The notes under the pieces were generated by a model, which was given only the letters and a program-made list of their open reading frames with translations, had not been told where the DNA came from and searched no databases. A stretch of DNA of 64,000 nt, from NCBI RefSeq assembly GCF_963576545.1, contig NC_083658.1, positions 9,565,428 to 9,629,427 on the forward strand, in the 5' to 3' direction. Positions 1 to 9,156 of this stretch are shown here, piece by piece (the stretch's first letter is position 1; the number at the start of each line of letters is the position of its first letter). This stretch comes from Limanda limanda. Its lineage: Eukaryota; Chordata; Actinopteri; Pleuronectiformes; Pleuronectidae. The position numbers were made by a program, and so were the translations under genes.

Positions 1-2136
1 CAGCAGGGCAAGATATCATCCGGCACTGACCTCCATGTCCTACATGTTATGCTTTCCATCAGAGGGGGGGACGCACTCGCTCTTCTTTTTTCCTACACTA
101 TCTCACATCATTATAAACATAGACCACCGCACTAAATTCAGCATGGATAAGGATATAGGTTATTACGGAACAGGAACGACAGATGATGTTTTTACCCGCC
201 CTATTTGATAAAACTAGTCTGGTACAAAAAGGAAGGTTCGGGAAAATTAAGTGTCTAAGGTGTAGTTTTGAAATGACTCGGAAATAAAAACAAAAATCCA
301 GTGCGTTCGAATGTGTGGATGCTTCTATAAAGATGTTAATAACACTGTGAAAGGTTGTGATTAACTAAAATAATAAAAGTAGTTTCTTATTTCGAAGTGC
401 TGCTCAGAGGCATGTGCTTGTCACATTTTGTCAAACAAACTTTAAATGATAATGTAACGATTTAAAAAAGGCTGTGGTCTGTCTTTGCCTTTTCTCTTCA
501 AAGAGTGCATGTTAAAAAATATCCAGGATGAAGCTTCTCATCAGAACAAAAGTTGCAGGCAGCAGGTCACATCGGTATTGCTTGCATTAATTCCATAACT
601 AACTGGATGAGAGGTCAAAATAAAATTAGGCTATTGTCACATTTGTGTGCTGCCTTTGATCATTTATAATTAAAATGAGCATCACAAAGTAATGAAGGTT
701 GTGCAACTGGCCTCAGTGTTTTTGGAGTCTGAACTCAAACAGAGGGATATGTCATCTCTACAGCCATTTGCTTTGCTTTAAATGTCAGGAGTCACGCCAT
801 CCTGATTAAATGCTCATTAATATCCTATCAATAATTCAAGCCTATGATCAAAATAGCTTTGAACCAGGACCTTCAGGATTTGCGTCAAGGAGCTTGCGAA
901 AAATAAGTAGAGCCAAATTTAAAAGGCTACAGCAGCTGCCAGATACACTTTTGATCAATATTTAAGTATTTAAGTATTAGATTGGAGATACCAGGATAGG
1001 GCAAAATAAAATATTTGCACATCTCAAATTTTTAATTTAGTAGATTGCTATCTTGCAGTTTAGTAAAGACCTAGCAGGAGGGGTTTAATTTGACATAGAC
1101 ACAACTACTGAGTCTGGTGTATCCTAATTTCCAAAGCCTCACATCACTGGATCGTACATATCCCATAATGAAACAAGGAGCATCATCAGCTAGACCCAAG
1201 TACATTTTGGAACTCCGGGTGGTCAGTCTTTAATTTTGCAGATGACAAGCCTTTCATGTTCCACTAAAGACATGATAAAATAGTTTTTTAAGGCTGAAGA
1301 CTTTTGATCCATGATGGGTTAATTGGACTTCAAATCAGTGGAACTTCTCATCTGCTCATCTCGTCTTATAAAGCTATACAAGTGTCAATGTGTGCATTAA
1401 AGAATCCTAGAATTGAAAGTTAAACCAACTCATGCATAAATGTAGTTCCTCTCAGCCTTTATCTCCTATAATTGGGCTTCGGTGCTTGAATCTGGATCTT
1501 TACCTACATGTGAGGCTTCAACCTATTTTCCCTTGGTGTGAATGGTGTCCTCCTCTATTGTGACTCTGTGTTGATGATTAGGTTTACATAGAATGCTGGA
1601 ATATAACGTCATATGTAATGGCATAATGGATGTAATAGTAAAAGGGCTGTATATGTGTATAAAGCTATTCTAGTGTTGATTCATACAGTGCACCTATGTG
1701 CAGCACTTTCTTAATAATGGCATTAGTCACAATAGCGTTATACTCTGTAACATATCAATGTAAATATAAATTGATATTAACACTATGATCAAGGTAATGG
1801 ACTATTCTGTATAAGGTCAATAATTTGTGTTCTTGTTTCTGCTTACTTTGTTGAAATGGTGTCCTTAGGAACTAAATACCTTCATGGCTCTTCTCTGTTT
1901 GCATTCCCGCTGGCACAAGGAAAGCCAAATTGAACATGAAGCACGTCAGCAACTGTTTCAAAAAACAAAACACAACATGGGTGGGAAAATTTGGTCAAAG
2001 CTGTGTGTTTGTTTTGTGTCAAGATATTGTTTTGTTGTACAGACCTGTAATGCCCTTTAAGGCAAATCAAATTGTGATTGATGGAGTTCAAGCTACATAA
2101 CATTAGGTAATGTTACACTTAGCCAAATGCAGACAC
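1..2136. other. Intergenic AT-rich DNA, no gene seen
   Basis: No open reading frame here has a recognisable domain or a plausible exon structure. Near 1685-1715 a short stretch (TACAGTGCACCTATGTGCAG) resembles the body of the SINE family listed elsewhere and may be a decayed copy. The rest is unremarkable AT-rich sequence downstream of the 3' end of the neuroligin gene. Confidence 0.5.
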
Positions 2137-2311
2137 AAATGGTCTATGGTCTTTAGTTATATAGCACTTTCTAGTCTTTATAAACACTCAAAGTGCTTTA
2201 CAGTACAGTTTTTGCCTTTTATCCATTCACACACATTCTTACAGTGAATCTATTTGCAGCACATTCTCTGAGAAGGGGCAATTTTGGGGTTCAATATCAG
2301 GCACAAGGCAG
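2137..2311 (-). repeat. tRNA-derived SINE family, degraded copy 1
   Basis: This stretch shares an ordered series of blocks with 40212-40438: AAATGGTCTAT, the AAGTGCTTTACAGTACAG block, the GCAGCACnTTCTCTGAGAAGGGGC block and TTGGGGTTCA. It is in the same orientation as 40212 and 58985 and opposite to 41093 and 49307, where the tRNA-like head comes first. The head end is missing here. I recognise the type as common in fish genomes but cannot give a family name. Confidence 0.6.
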
Positions 2312-2744
2312 GGTGAAATTATGAAGTTACTTAATATGCATTAAAAAAGCAACTAAAAAATAACAGTTAACTAACTGACGAGGTGACGAGATTGCCGACA
2401 GGTATCCATTACAGAAGTTAGATGATACATGAGAAAACCGAGAAAGAGCCTGGGGCGCATTTCAATCGGGGACGGATGAAACGAATTGGGTCAGAACAGA
2501 AAATCCCAAAGACACACAAGGGTAGGAATTCTTCTGCTTTTAAATGGAACTCGTGAGTTTGAGGGTACAATGTGGGAATTTCTGGACCAATGATTTTGAT
2601 AATACCGTACATCTAAAAGCCAAAGATGCTAAACTTGTGAACACAGTTAAAACTAACCAATTTGAAAACCCTGGGTTCAAGCTCAAACACGTACAGAGTT
2701 GTGTTCCTGATGCTTCGACTAAGTCATGATTTATGATGTTGTTG

Positions 2745-3190
2745 GACCCAGAAGTGGAGTATCAAGAAAAAGTGTCTTCTTTAATGGTGAAAAGTCTTTA
2801 ACAGAAAAATCAACCCAAAGCACAAGGGGGAAAATACTATGAGGCTTACACAGGAGATTCAGAGGAGACCAGGCATACTAAAGGCACAGGGGATCATGAC
2901 AAACATGACAGGACATAACAACGACGATCCAACAAGGACAAAGGGGAGCACAGACTTATATACACACACAGGGAGGCCAGGGGCAATTGGACACATGAGG
3001 ACTGGCGCAGACAATCTCAGACAGGAAGTGAAGCAGGAAAACACACTAGGAATTGAAACTACAAAATAAAACAGGAAACAGAAGACGGAGTGTGAAAACA
3101 TGAAACACAGAAACAACTCAAACAAACAATAACACAGGGATGTACAAGAAACACAGGGAGGTACTAATAAACTGAAAACACTTCAAAAAG
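2745..3190. repeat. Possible interspersed repeat (retroelement-like)
   Basis: A purine-rich, A-rich stretch with phrases such as TTGGACCCAGAAGTGGAG, GACAGGAAGTGAAGCAGGAAAACAC and ACAAAATAAAACAGGAAACAGAAG resembles repeats I recognise from other fish genomes. No coding domain is visible, and no terminal repeats or target duplication were found. The boundaries are approximate. Confidence 0.35.
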
Positions 3191-4753
3191 AGGTGGAAAC
3201 TAAACACTAAAATATGGCATTATACTGAAGGACTTTGTTTGCTGCCATATTTGTACTTATTTTCTCTCCCTTTCTTCAACCTTGACCTTGTGTGATATTT
3301 TCCCCTGGTTCCCTTCCTCAAAAACACGTGAAAGCTTTTGCCACCATATTTGCCACACAGTATAACATAAATAGGGGCAACAGTTGTTTTGGCCAGACCA
3401 AAAGTGCTTAACAATAACAACAGTGGAATTCTGAACTGATTCTCGTGTCTGCCATGAGAAAGAGAGTTAGTGAAGTTGGATGTGATCCACTGTACAACAG
3501 TTTAGTGAACAAGATGGCAGTGCATCTGCTTGGAAGCCACAAAGTCACATTCAGCTGCATAATTACACTGCAACCCTCCTGCAACCAAAAGCAGGCTTTC
3601 TCATTCATCCCTGTCGTCTTTGCCATCCCAGTTCACATCGGCGACTGTAAACATTTTAATTGAATGGCATCAGTTTGATGCTGTTTGATGAGACAATGGG
3701 GAAGTGGAGAGAAATGAGAATATTAGCGCGGGCCAGCTGCTTCCCCCAGATGCCCCCAGCTTACAGCATTAGTCCATCCGGGATAGCCTGGGTCCTGCTG
3801 GCCATGTCATTACACACAAATGAAGCCCATGCAATAATCCAGATCTAAGACTGAGTTAAGACAAGCAAATCAAAAACCACCATATTTTTTACGGTTGAAA
3901 TTAAAATAGATGATCGGATGGAACTGGTCATCAGCCTGCATGTCATTTACCTGTAACAGAGGTCATATCATGAATCTTAATCTACATCTCTGTCTCCATA
4001 AAACATATTTGCATATGTTTAATCTGGTATGAAAATACTGGTCGGTGGAAATGTAATGTTTGCCCAGAGTGAGGTACTGTCATCCTCAATAATCTATTAT
4101 GTTTCCAAAAAACTATATATACTATAACTATATATTGCTGCTTGTCCAAGTTTCAGGACAAATACATGTTTTCTCAAAAGGGAGGTAGTTTGTAAGCCTG
4201 TTGTGACAAACAGAGATAAGATTAGGAACTCTTCAAAAAAGCACCAATGGGGAAACTGACCTCCCAAGTAAATAAAAAAAGAAAGTTAGGAAAACACTGT
4301 GAAATTATTGTAGACCCATACAATCTGCAGAGAGGGGAGTTTAGGTGGAGTCAATACAACATTTGTCATCACTCTTTTTGAAGCCACCTAGCAGAGTTTC
4401 AGGACTACACATCAACCGCACATCTTTCTGCAGTGTATAAATATCCTCCTTTCCCCCTCTTCCTCTTACGTTCTCGTTTTCTGCACCAGATCTGTTCGGA
4501 AAAAGAAACATGACATATGCAGCCAAAGTTTCCACCAGCTCACGTCAGGATACCAAGGATCGGGTGTTGAAAGACCCCTCTCTTCGCCGTCCAAAAGCCT
4601 CCAAGCAAGCGAGTCTGGCTAGTCCTCACAGGTTCCTGTTGTCCATATTATCTATTGTCAACATACATGACTAAAGTTCAGCCAAAGAGTCCTGACCTCC
4701 GATTTACTGTGGAACCCTACCATGTTGAATAAATGATAACGTTATGAAAACCT
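3191..4753. other. Intergenic DNA, no gene seen
   Basis: Reading frames in this interval are short, carry no recognisable motif and overlap on opposite strands. No RNA gene or repeat boundary is apparent. The last bases (AAAACCT next to CTG) form the left half of the insertion site used by the Harbinger pair. Confidence 0.45.
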
Positions 4754-4756
4754 CTG
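4754..4756 (+). repeat. Target-site duplication CTG, left of element A
   Basis: CTG directly precedes the GGGCCGGT terminus. The same trinucleotide lies between the two elements and after the second. Confidence 0.75.
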
Positions 4757-5847
4757 GGGCCGGTTTTTCAAAAGTTTTAATCTGGATCGAACTGATCCAG
4801 ATTTGGAAATCCCTTTTTCTGCTATCCAGGATCACGTAATCCATTCTATTTGTATGCTGGTTTTTCAAAGCTATGTGGGATTGGATTACTCTGATCCGGA
4901 TTCAAACTTTTCAGGATTACCAAATCTGGATTACCTGTGGTCTAAATGGGACTATCACAATGTAGCTATGAAAAGAACAACAGGTAGAATAGTTTGGGGT
5001 CACTCCAATAATGCTTTATTTGAACAGAAAATAGGACTGAACGGAACAGCAAACAAACAATATAAACATCCCCCCTCCATTGTCCATTTCTTGGAAACAG
5101 GCAGTCCACTCATCTGAGACCTACAACAAATAAATCGAACAGGTTTCAAACAAAGATTTATTGAATTGAACTGGATAAAAAAAGGCTTAAATGTCCAATA
5201 CTTAACAAAATAAATTACTTCTTAGTTCTTGTTATGAGTAGTTCTTCTTATGAGTTCTCCTTCTTCTTCATCATCATCATCATCTGCTTCGTCTGCTGTG
5301 GAGAGACCAGCTTGTCCAAGCTTGGCCTTTAGGAGGCGGATCTCAAGTCTGGCCTTGATTTATTATTTGAGTTCAATATTGACAGCTGTTTGGGGGATTA
5401 TTTTATAGGGCCGAAATATTTATAATTTATAATTTGCTGTACTGAAAGGTTGCTAGCCTATATAGCCTACCTACTTTATGTACTTCCTGTTGAACAATTC
5501 AAGTGAAATTGATGAATAAATATAAATACTGTAAAATGCATGATATAAATGTTGTATTATTTAACTAACCAATTTTAGTTACCTAGTTTTATTACTGATA
5601 TCCACCATGAATCCACCCTCCTGCTGGGATCAGTTTAATCTTGATTTTTGGGATCACAATGATCCCAATCCTACCACAAAGTTTTGAAAAACCCAAACTC
5701 AAGGTTCGATCCGGATCAACAACAAGATTAGATTACGTTATCCAATCCAATTTCTGAATCCTTTTTTTCTTTTAAAATACCCATTTTCAAGATTTGATCC
5801 AATCCGATAGCCGTAATCCGATCAGATTACTTTTGAAAAACCGGCCC
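4757..5847 (-). mobile_element. Harbinger-type element A, non-autonomous, internally deleted
   Basis: The element is 1,091 bp and has perfect 18-bp terminal inverted repeats (GGGCCGGTTTTTCAAAAG at the left, its complement at the right). CTG flanks it at 4754-4756 and 5848-5850, consistent with a 3-bp target duplication. Both ends are rich in GGATC/GATCC and AATCTGGAT-type words. There is no transposase. The only coding trace is a broken Myb-like C-terminus on the minus strand (5222-5395). In element B that end lies near the right terminus, so A is inverted relative to B. Its TTTTTCAAAAG ends differ from B's TATTTCAAAA, so it belongs to a related but separate subfamily. Confidence 0.85.
5222..5395 (-). 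pseudogene. Remnant of a Myb/SANT-like partner gene, C-terminal end
   Basis: Read on the minus strand, one frame gives a heptad-like helix (ELK, two stop codons, then IKARLEIRLLKAKLG). An acidic run of five Asp and three Glu follows, then a terminal TAA at 5222-5224. The adjacent TAA TAA at 5360-5365 breaks the frame. A short coiled coil at the extreme C-terminus is what the downstream frame of the partner gene in element B also encodes (8519-8596), which is why I assign it. The DNA-binding domain is gone, so no function is expected. The match rests on pattern, not on an alignment. Confidence 0.5.
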
Positions 5848-5850
5848 CTG
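5848..5850 (+). repeat. Shared target-site duplication CTG between elements A and B
   Basis: The junction reads ACCGGCCC-CTG-GGGCCGGT, so one CTG serves as the right duplication of A and the left duplication of B. Confidence 0.8.
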
Positions 5851-6020
5851 GGGCCGGTATTTCAAAACTTGTAATCCAGATCAGAATGATCCGGATAACC
5901 AAATCCCCCTGTCCTCAGCCACTGATCAACCTGATCTATCCCGGTATTTCAAAACTTTGCTGGATTGGATCAGAGTGATCCTGATACCGGCAGATTGGGA
6001 TGTCCAAATCCGTCCCGCCC
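5851..6020 (+). repeat. Left terminal and subterminal repeats of element B
   Basis: The terminus is GGGCCGGTATTTCAAAAC. A second internal copy of the same word, CCGGTATTTCAAAACT, starts at 5941. Between and after them are GATCAGAATGATCCGG, GGATTGGATCAGAGTGATCC and similar partial palindromes. Arrays like these near Harbinger ends are the expected binding sites for the Myb-like protein and transposase (family knowledge). Binding itself is inferred. Confidence 0.75.
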
Positions 6021-6707
6021 CCTGGATCACAGACAGGAAACAGGAAATGGAGCCAACATTTTACAGAAAAAGGAGAAGCTAGCTCAACTATTGTCTCTGA
6101 ATTAAAGTATAATCTTAGCCAGTGTTGATGCGTCCTCAGACTAGATGAAAGGCAATCATTATATTGAGTTAACCAATTATGTAAATCAGCACAAAGTTGA
6201 AAGAAGAGCTCGGCGATCTCTAATTAAGCAGAGTTCGCGCTAATACGAGCTAACGCTGCTCCATTGACTCCTGTGTTAAGGAGCTAACAAGCTAGTAAAT
6301 AGGCTAGCGTCTGTATGTCGCGGTCCACAGTCCATTTGAATGCATTCACTCGCAAGGCATTGTGTGTAGATTTTAAAATGTGTTGTACATATCTTTTTAG
6401 GAAACAGTTGTTAACAAAGGGGACAGCCCTAAAACTTTAATATTAGATTTTCTTTACAGATGTCTGTGGGAAGAGACTTGCACAGACTTGCTCCAAATGG
6501 CATTACTTTTTGAGCTTTGGCTATGAAAATTAAGTGTGTGTGCTGAATGCATGTGAATAAAAACATTTGACAGAGTTTCAGTGGAGGCCTTTATCAGTGG
6601 GTAACTTAACAAAAAAAACTGTTACTTAAATAAGGCATTCATATTCAAACTTAAACATACAAATCGAAGTTTTGTTAAACAAAAGCACCAGACCTTATCA
6701 ATGAGGA
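6021..6707. other. Non-coding left interior of element B
   Basis: These 690 bases lie between the left subterminal repeats and the stop codon of the transposase gene. I see no open frame and no recognisable motif. They presumably include the 3' UTR of the transposase transcript. No clear AATAAA is visible on the minus strand close to the stop codon. Confidence 0.5.
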
Positions 6708-7760
6708 TCAAGAGAAATACAAATTAACCATGGCATTTCGAACTGCTCTTCCTGCTGGTTCATCTGCTTGATGTGGTGGTGGTGGTGGTGGTGGCTGCAG
6801 CTGTGGTACTTCTGCCTCAAGTGGTGGTCTGTCCAGGATGTATTCATTCAGAGGAACTCTTCTCAATTGGGCAATGTTATGAAGAACAATGCAGGCAGAT
6901 ATTATATTGCAGGCCTGCTTCGGCTCCACACGAAGATAGTTCAGGCAGGCAAATCTGCGTTTTAAAACACCATTGATACGCTCAATTGTTCCCCTTGTTG
7001 CGCTGTGTGCATTGTTATACCTCTGCTGTGGGTCACATGTGACAGTAGCAAAGGGGGTCATAAGCCACCGTAGAAGTGGGTAGCCACTGTCACCCAGGAG
7101 GATACCATCCGGCGCAGTTTGTTGCAGTCTTCTGTAGAGATGACTTTCTCTTAGAATCCGTGCATCATGTACAGAACCAGGCCATCTCACAACACAGTTG
7201 GTTATTTTAAGGTCAGCATTCCCTATGAGCTGCACGTTGATACTATGCCGTCCCTTTCTGTTGACAAATTCCCATTCTCTTTCATGGGGTGCCTGAATGT
7301 GTATGTGGGTGCAGTCAATGGCACCAATAGTGTTAGGCATCCTGGCAATTGAGAAGAATTTTCTCTTGGTTTGTGTTATTTCTTCCTCAGTATCTGGAAA
7401 TCTCACATACTGGTGAATTAGACCAGCCAGGGCTGCTGCCACTGAATGCATGACGTGTCCCACTGTAGACTTTGTCACAGCCAGGCCATCTGCAATGACT
7501 TCATAGAAGGATCCACAGGCAAAGAAACGTAGGGCAATAAGCACCTGCTCCTCCACAGTTAAGGCATGACTCCTTCTTGTAGGACGTTGAAGATGTGGGC
7601 GAAGAATTTCACATATATACAAAATATCTTCTCTTCGAAATCTAAACCGTGCATAAAGCTCATCATTTGAGTACTGCTCAATTAAATTACCTCGTTGGAC
7701 ATACTGACGAGGCTTGTATCGTCTCTGACGGTGCCGCAGGACATGTACTATGGATGTCAT
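6708..7760 (-). CDS. HARBI1-like DDE transposase of a PIF/Harbinger element
   Basis: This intact 350-residue frame is close to the usual length of HARBI1-type proteins. It would act in the nucleus as the nuclease that cuts and joins the element's ends. Residues about 66-105 form a helix-turn-helix region (LTVEEQVLIALRFF ... VTKSTVGHVM). The DDE_Tnp_4-type catalytic core follows: D149 in TIGAIDCTH, D224 in LLGDSGYPL and E260 in RGTIERINGVLKRRF, with conserved GSVHDARIL around 195-203. The tail has seven prolines in a row (about 323-329), coded by a GGT-type microsatellite at about 6775-6795. The start at 7760 precedes a basic stretch, leaves no missing core motif and fits the family length. 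It is transcribed away from the Myb-like gene. There is no frameshift or stop inside, so the copy is young or was recently active. A domesticated host gene is unlikely because the terminal repeats and target duplications are intact. Confidence 0.93.
   Translation of the reverse strand: MTSIVHVLRHRQRRYKPRQYVQRGNLIEQYSNDELYARFRFRREDILYICEILRPHLQRPTRRSHALTVEEQVLIALRFFACGSFYEVIADGLAVTKSTVGHVMHSVAAALAGLIHQYVRFPDTEEEITQTKRKFFSIARMPNTIGAIDCTHIHIQAPHEREWEFVNRKGRHSINVQLIGNADLKITNCVVRWPGSVHDARILRESHLYRRLQQTAPDGILLGDSGYPLLRWLMTPFATVTCDPQQRYNNAHSATRGTIERINGVLKRRFACLNYLRVEPKQACNIISACIVLHNIAQLRRVPLNEYILDRPPLEAEVPQLQPPPPPPPHQADEPAGRAVRNAMVNLYFS
6775..6795 (+). repeat. GGT-type trinucleotide repeat coding for polyproline
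   Basis: A short run of GGT units on the plus strand corresponds to consecutive CCA/CCC codons in the transposase on the minus strand. It lies inside the C-terminal tail, outside the catalytic core. Confidence 0.8.
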
Positions 7761-7891
7761 GTTGCAGAAGCAAAGGTCATTGACCTAACGAGCCCAGTTT
7801 TAAAGTCTGTGACCTGTTCTTTCTCACCTGCTTTCAATTTAGCTTTATGGTATTTAAGGCCTTCCTTAGTGATAGGGCTTTCTCAGACAAC
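7761..7891. promoter_or_regulatory. Divergent promoter of the Harbinger element
   Basis: The two start codons are 131 bp apart and face away from each other, so both promoters must overlap here or the genes have upstream exons. A TATTTAAG near 7850 lies about 40 bases before the Myb-like start and could be a TATA-type box for that direction. TTTTAAA near 7799 could serve either side. A perfect palindrome AGGTCA-T-TGACCT sits at 7774-7786, close to the transposase start. Promoter activity is inferred from the gene layout. Confidence 0.6.
7774..7786. promoter_or_regulatory. Perfect IR-1 nuclear-receptor-type palindrome
   Basis: AGGTCA, one base, then TGACCT: two consensus half-sites as an inverted repeat with a single spacer, the arrangement known for FXR and ecdysone-receptor-type sites. 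It lies 14 bp upstream of the transposase start codon. The sequence match is exact, but binding is speculative. Confidence 0.45.
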
Positions 7892-8518
7892 ATGGAGAAG
7901 AATAAAGGAAGTAATTTCACAACAGCAGAGACAACGGCCCTTTTGGAGGGTGTTCGTGCCAATTACCAGGCCCTTTTTGGAGGTTTTAGTGGTCCTGGAC
8001 AGAGTTCTCTGTCCTCAAAAGTAAAAAATAAAATATGGGCCGACATAACAAGGCAAATTAATGCCACTGGTAGTGGCCAACGGCGGAGTGTTGAGCAGGT
8101 TCGGCTTAGGTGGAAAAACTTAAAGCAAAAGGCTACGAAGGACCATTCTGAGGCGAAAAACCCCCAAACAGGGAACAAGTCCATAAAACGTGGGGAGTTC
8201 ACTGATATGGTTTTGGACATCATAGGAGGTGAGAGTTCCCAAGCCTTGTTTGGAATACTGCCAGCTGGTACAGGGGAGTCAATCGACCCCACGGAGCCTC
8301 TGAACCTGTCTGCTGAATTGGTCACCCTCACCCCTGTGGAGTTGGCATTTGAAGAGCCCAGCACAAGCCAGAGCCCTGTCTTGGAGGAGATGTGGAATCC
8401 ACCGGCACCACCACCACCATATAAGCGCAAAAGGCAAGCTGAGAAGGGGGATGGCTACAATGAACTACTGAAGGTGGAAACGGAACGGGCTCAGCAACAA
8501 ATAATTCTAACAAATTAA
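7892..8518 (+). CDS. Myb/SANT-like DNA-binding partner protein, truncated by an early stop
   Basis: This is the second gene of the Harbinger element, related in layout to NAIF1-type proteins. Its role in the family is to bind the subterminal repeats and help bring the transposase into the nucleus. From the ATG at 7892 it gives 208 residues. Residues about 8-80 are a trihelix Myb/SANT-like domain (FTTAETTALLEGVRANY ... KIWADITRQIN ... VRLRWKNLKQKA). A Ser/Pro/Glu-rich linker follows, with PAPPPPYKRKR as a likely nuclear signal, then the start of a coiled coil. TAA at 8516-8518 ends the frame, but the same frame stays open to a TGA at 8594-8596. I chose 7892 over the upstream ATG at 7847 because the domain begins shortly after it and the extra 15 residues look unlike the family. 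Confidence 0.85.
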   Translation: MEKNKGSNFTTAETTALLEGVRANYQALFGGFSGPGQSSLSSKVKNKIWADITRQINATGSGQRRSVEQVRLRWKNLKQKATKDHSEAKNPQTGNKSIKRGEFTDMVLDIIGGESSQALFGILPAGTGESIDPTEPLNLSAELVTLTPVELAFEEPSTSQSPVLEEMWNPPAPPPPYKRKRQAEKGDGYNELLKVETERAQQQIILTN

Positions 8519-8596
8519 CAAATCAAACTAACACTTCTTAAACAAGAAGAAGTGAAGTTAAGAATTCAGTTGCTGGAAAAGCAGTTAAAAGACTGA
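8519..8596 (+). pseudogene. In-frame coiled-coil extension cut off by the stop at 8516
   Basis: Directly after the TAA, the same frame codes for 25 residues with coiled-coil character (QIKLTLLKQEEVKLR and then IQLLEKQLKD), ending at TGA 8594-8596. A short leucine/lysine/glutamate helix at the very C-terminus is usual for Myb-like Harbinger proteins. The stop therefore looks like a single point mutation, not the original end. Confidence 0.75.
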
Positions 8597-8629
8597 AATG
8601 TATACTGCATAGTTTAACACTGTTTTTTT

Positions 8630-8635
8630 AATAAA
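8630..8635 (+). terminator. Polyadenylation signal of the Myb-like gene
   Basis: AATAAA lies 34 bases after the TGA at 8596 on the coding strand of the partner gene. Confidence 0.55.
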
Positions 8636-8889
8636 TCACATTGTTTTTCCTTCATAATTCCTTGTTAATTGGAGTTTGTAATGTCACTTACACGCAGTAG
8701 TGTAATGTTTATTCTGTGTTGCACTTCTGACGCCGATTTGTTAAAGCATTGCAGTGAACAGCGTGCATGTTTGCAGAAAAAAAAAGGAACGTGAAAAGGT
8801 AATAAACATTGATCAAACAGCAGTGAAGCTTAGTTGTATTAAACAAAGAACTTTGGGAGCAGTTACACTTCAACTGTTCAAATCTTAAC

Positions 8890-9153
8890 ATGTAATCTCC
8901 CTCAAATCCACCTCTGAGGTGGGATCAGGGTGATCCTGATTTTTAGGATCAAACTGATCCAGATTTCCCACTTAAGTTTTGAAATACTCAACAGCAGCTT
9001 TTAATCCGGATCAAAGGCAGGATTGGATTGCCAAATCTGAATCTGAATCTTCAGGATCAGATTTGCTTTGAAATACCCGTTTTTAGGATCTGATCAGGAT
9101 TTAATCCAATCCAGGTGGATTAATCCTGTCGGATCATTTTGAAATACCGGCCC
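8890..9153 (-). repeat. Right terminal and subterminal repeats of element B
   Basis: Read toward the terminus, TTTTGAAATAC, CTTTGAAATACCCG and finally ATTTTGAAATACCGGCCC repeat at roughly 70-90-bp steps. They are interleaved with GGATCAGGGTGATCC, GGATCAAACTGATCC and GGATCTGATCAGG. These mirror the left end in content but not base for base. Confidence 0.75.
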
Positions 9154-9156
9154 CTG
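9154..9156 (+). repeat. Target-site duplication CTG, right of element B
   Basis: CTG follows the ACCGGCCC terminus, matching 4754-4756 and 5848-5850. Joining the outer flanks gives AAAACCTCTGGTTACC as the empty site, with AACC and GGTT mirrored around the CTG. Confidence 0.75.

Larger units (their letters stand above)
5851..9153 (+). mobile_element. PIF/Harbinger-type DNA transposon B, near-complete
   Basis: The element is 3,303 bp with perfect 17-bp terminal inverted repeats (GGGCCGGTATTTCAAAA and complement), flanked by CTG at 5848-5850 and 9154-9156. It holds the two genes typical of this superfamily: a DDE nuclease on the minus strand (6708-7760) and a Myb/SANT-like protein on the plus strand (7892-8518, with an in-frame extension to 8596). 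They are transcribed divergently from a 131-bp spacer. Each end has several hundred bases of subterminal repeats built from TTTCAAA/TTTGAAA and GGATC/GATCC words. The transposase frame is open, but the partner gene has an early stop, so the copy may be only partly autonomous. Confidence 0.92.

Noticed and set aside
4803..5117. 104-codon open frame at the left end of Harbinger element A
   Set aside because: It runs through the terminal repeat array, has no domain, and the recognisable coding trace of this element is on the other strand.
6768..6976. Plus-strand frames with runs of Trp or Val over the transposase gene
   Set aside because: They come from the GGT repeat that codes for polyproline on the minus strand.
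7963..8430. 155-codon minus-strand frame over the Myb-like gene
   Set aside because: It is the reverse complement of a recognisable Myb/SANT-like coding region and shows no domain of its own.
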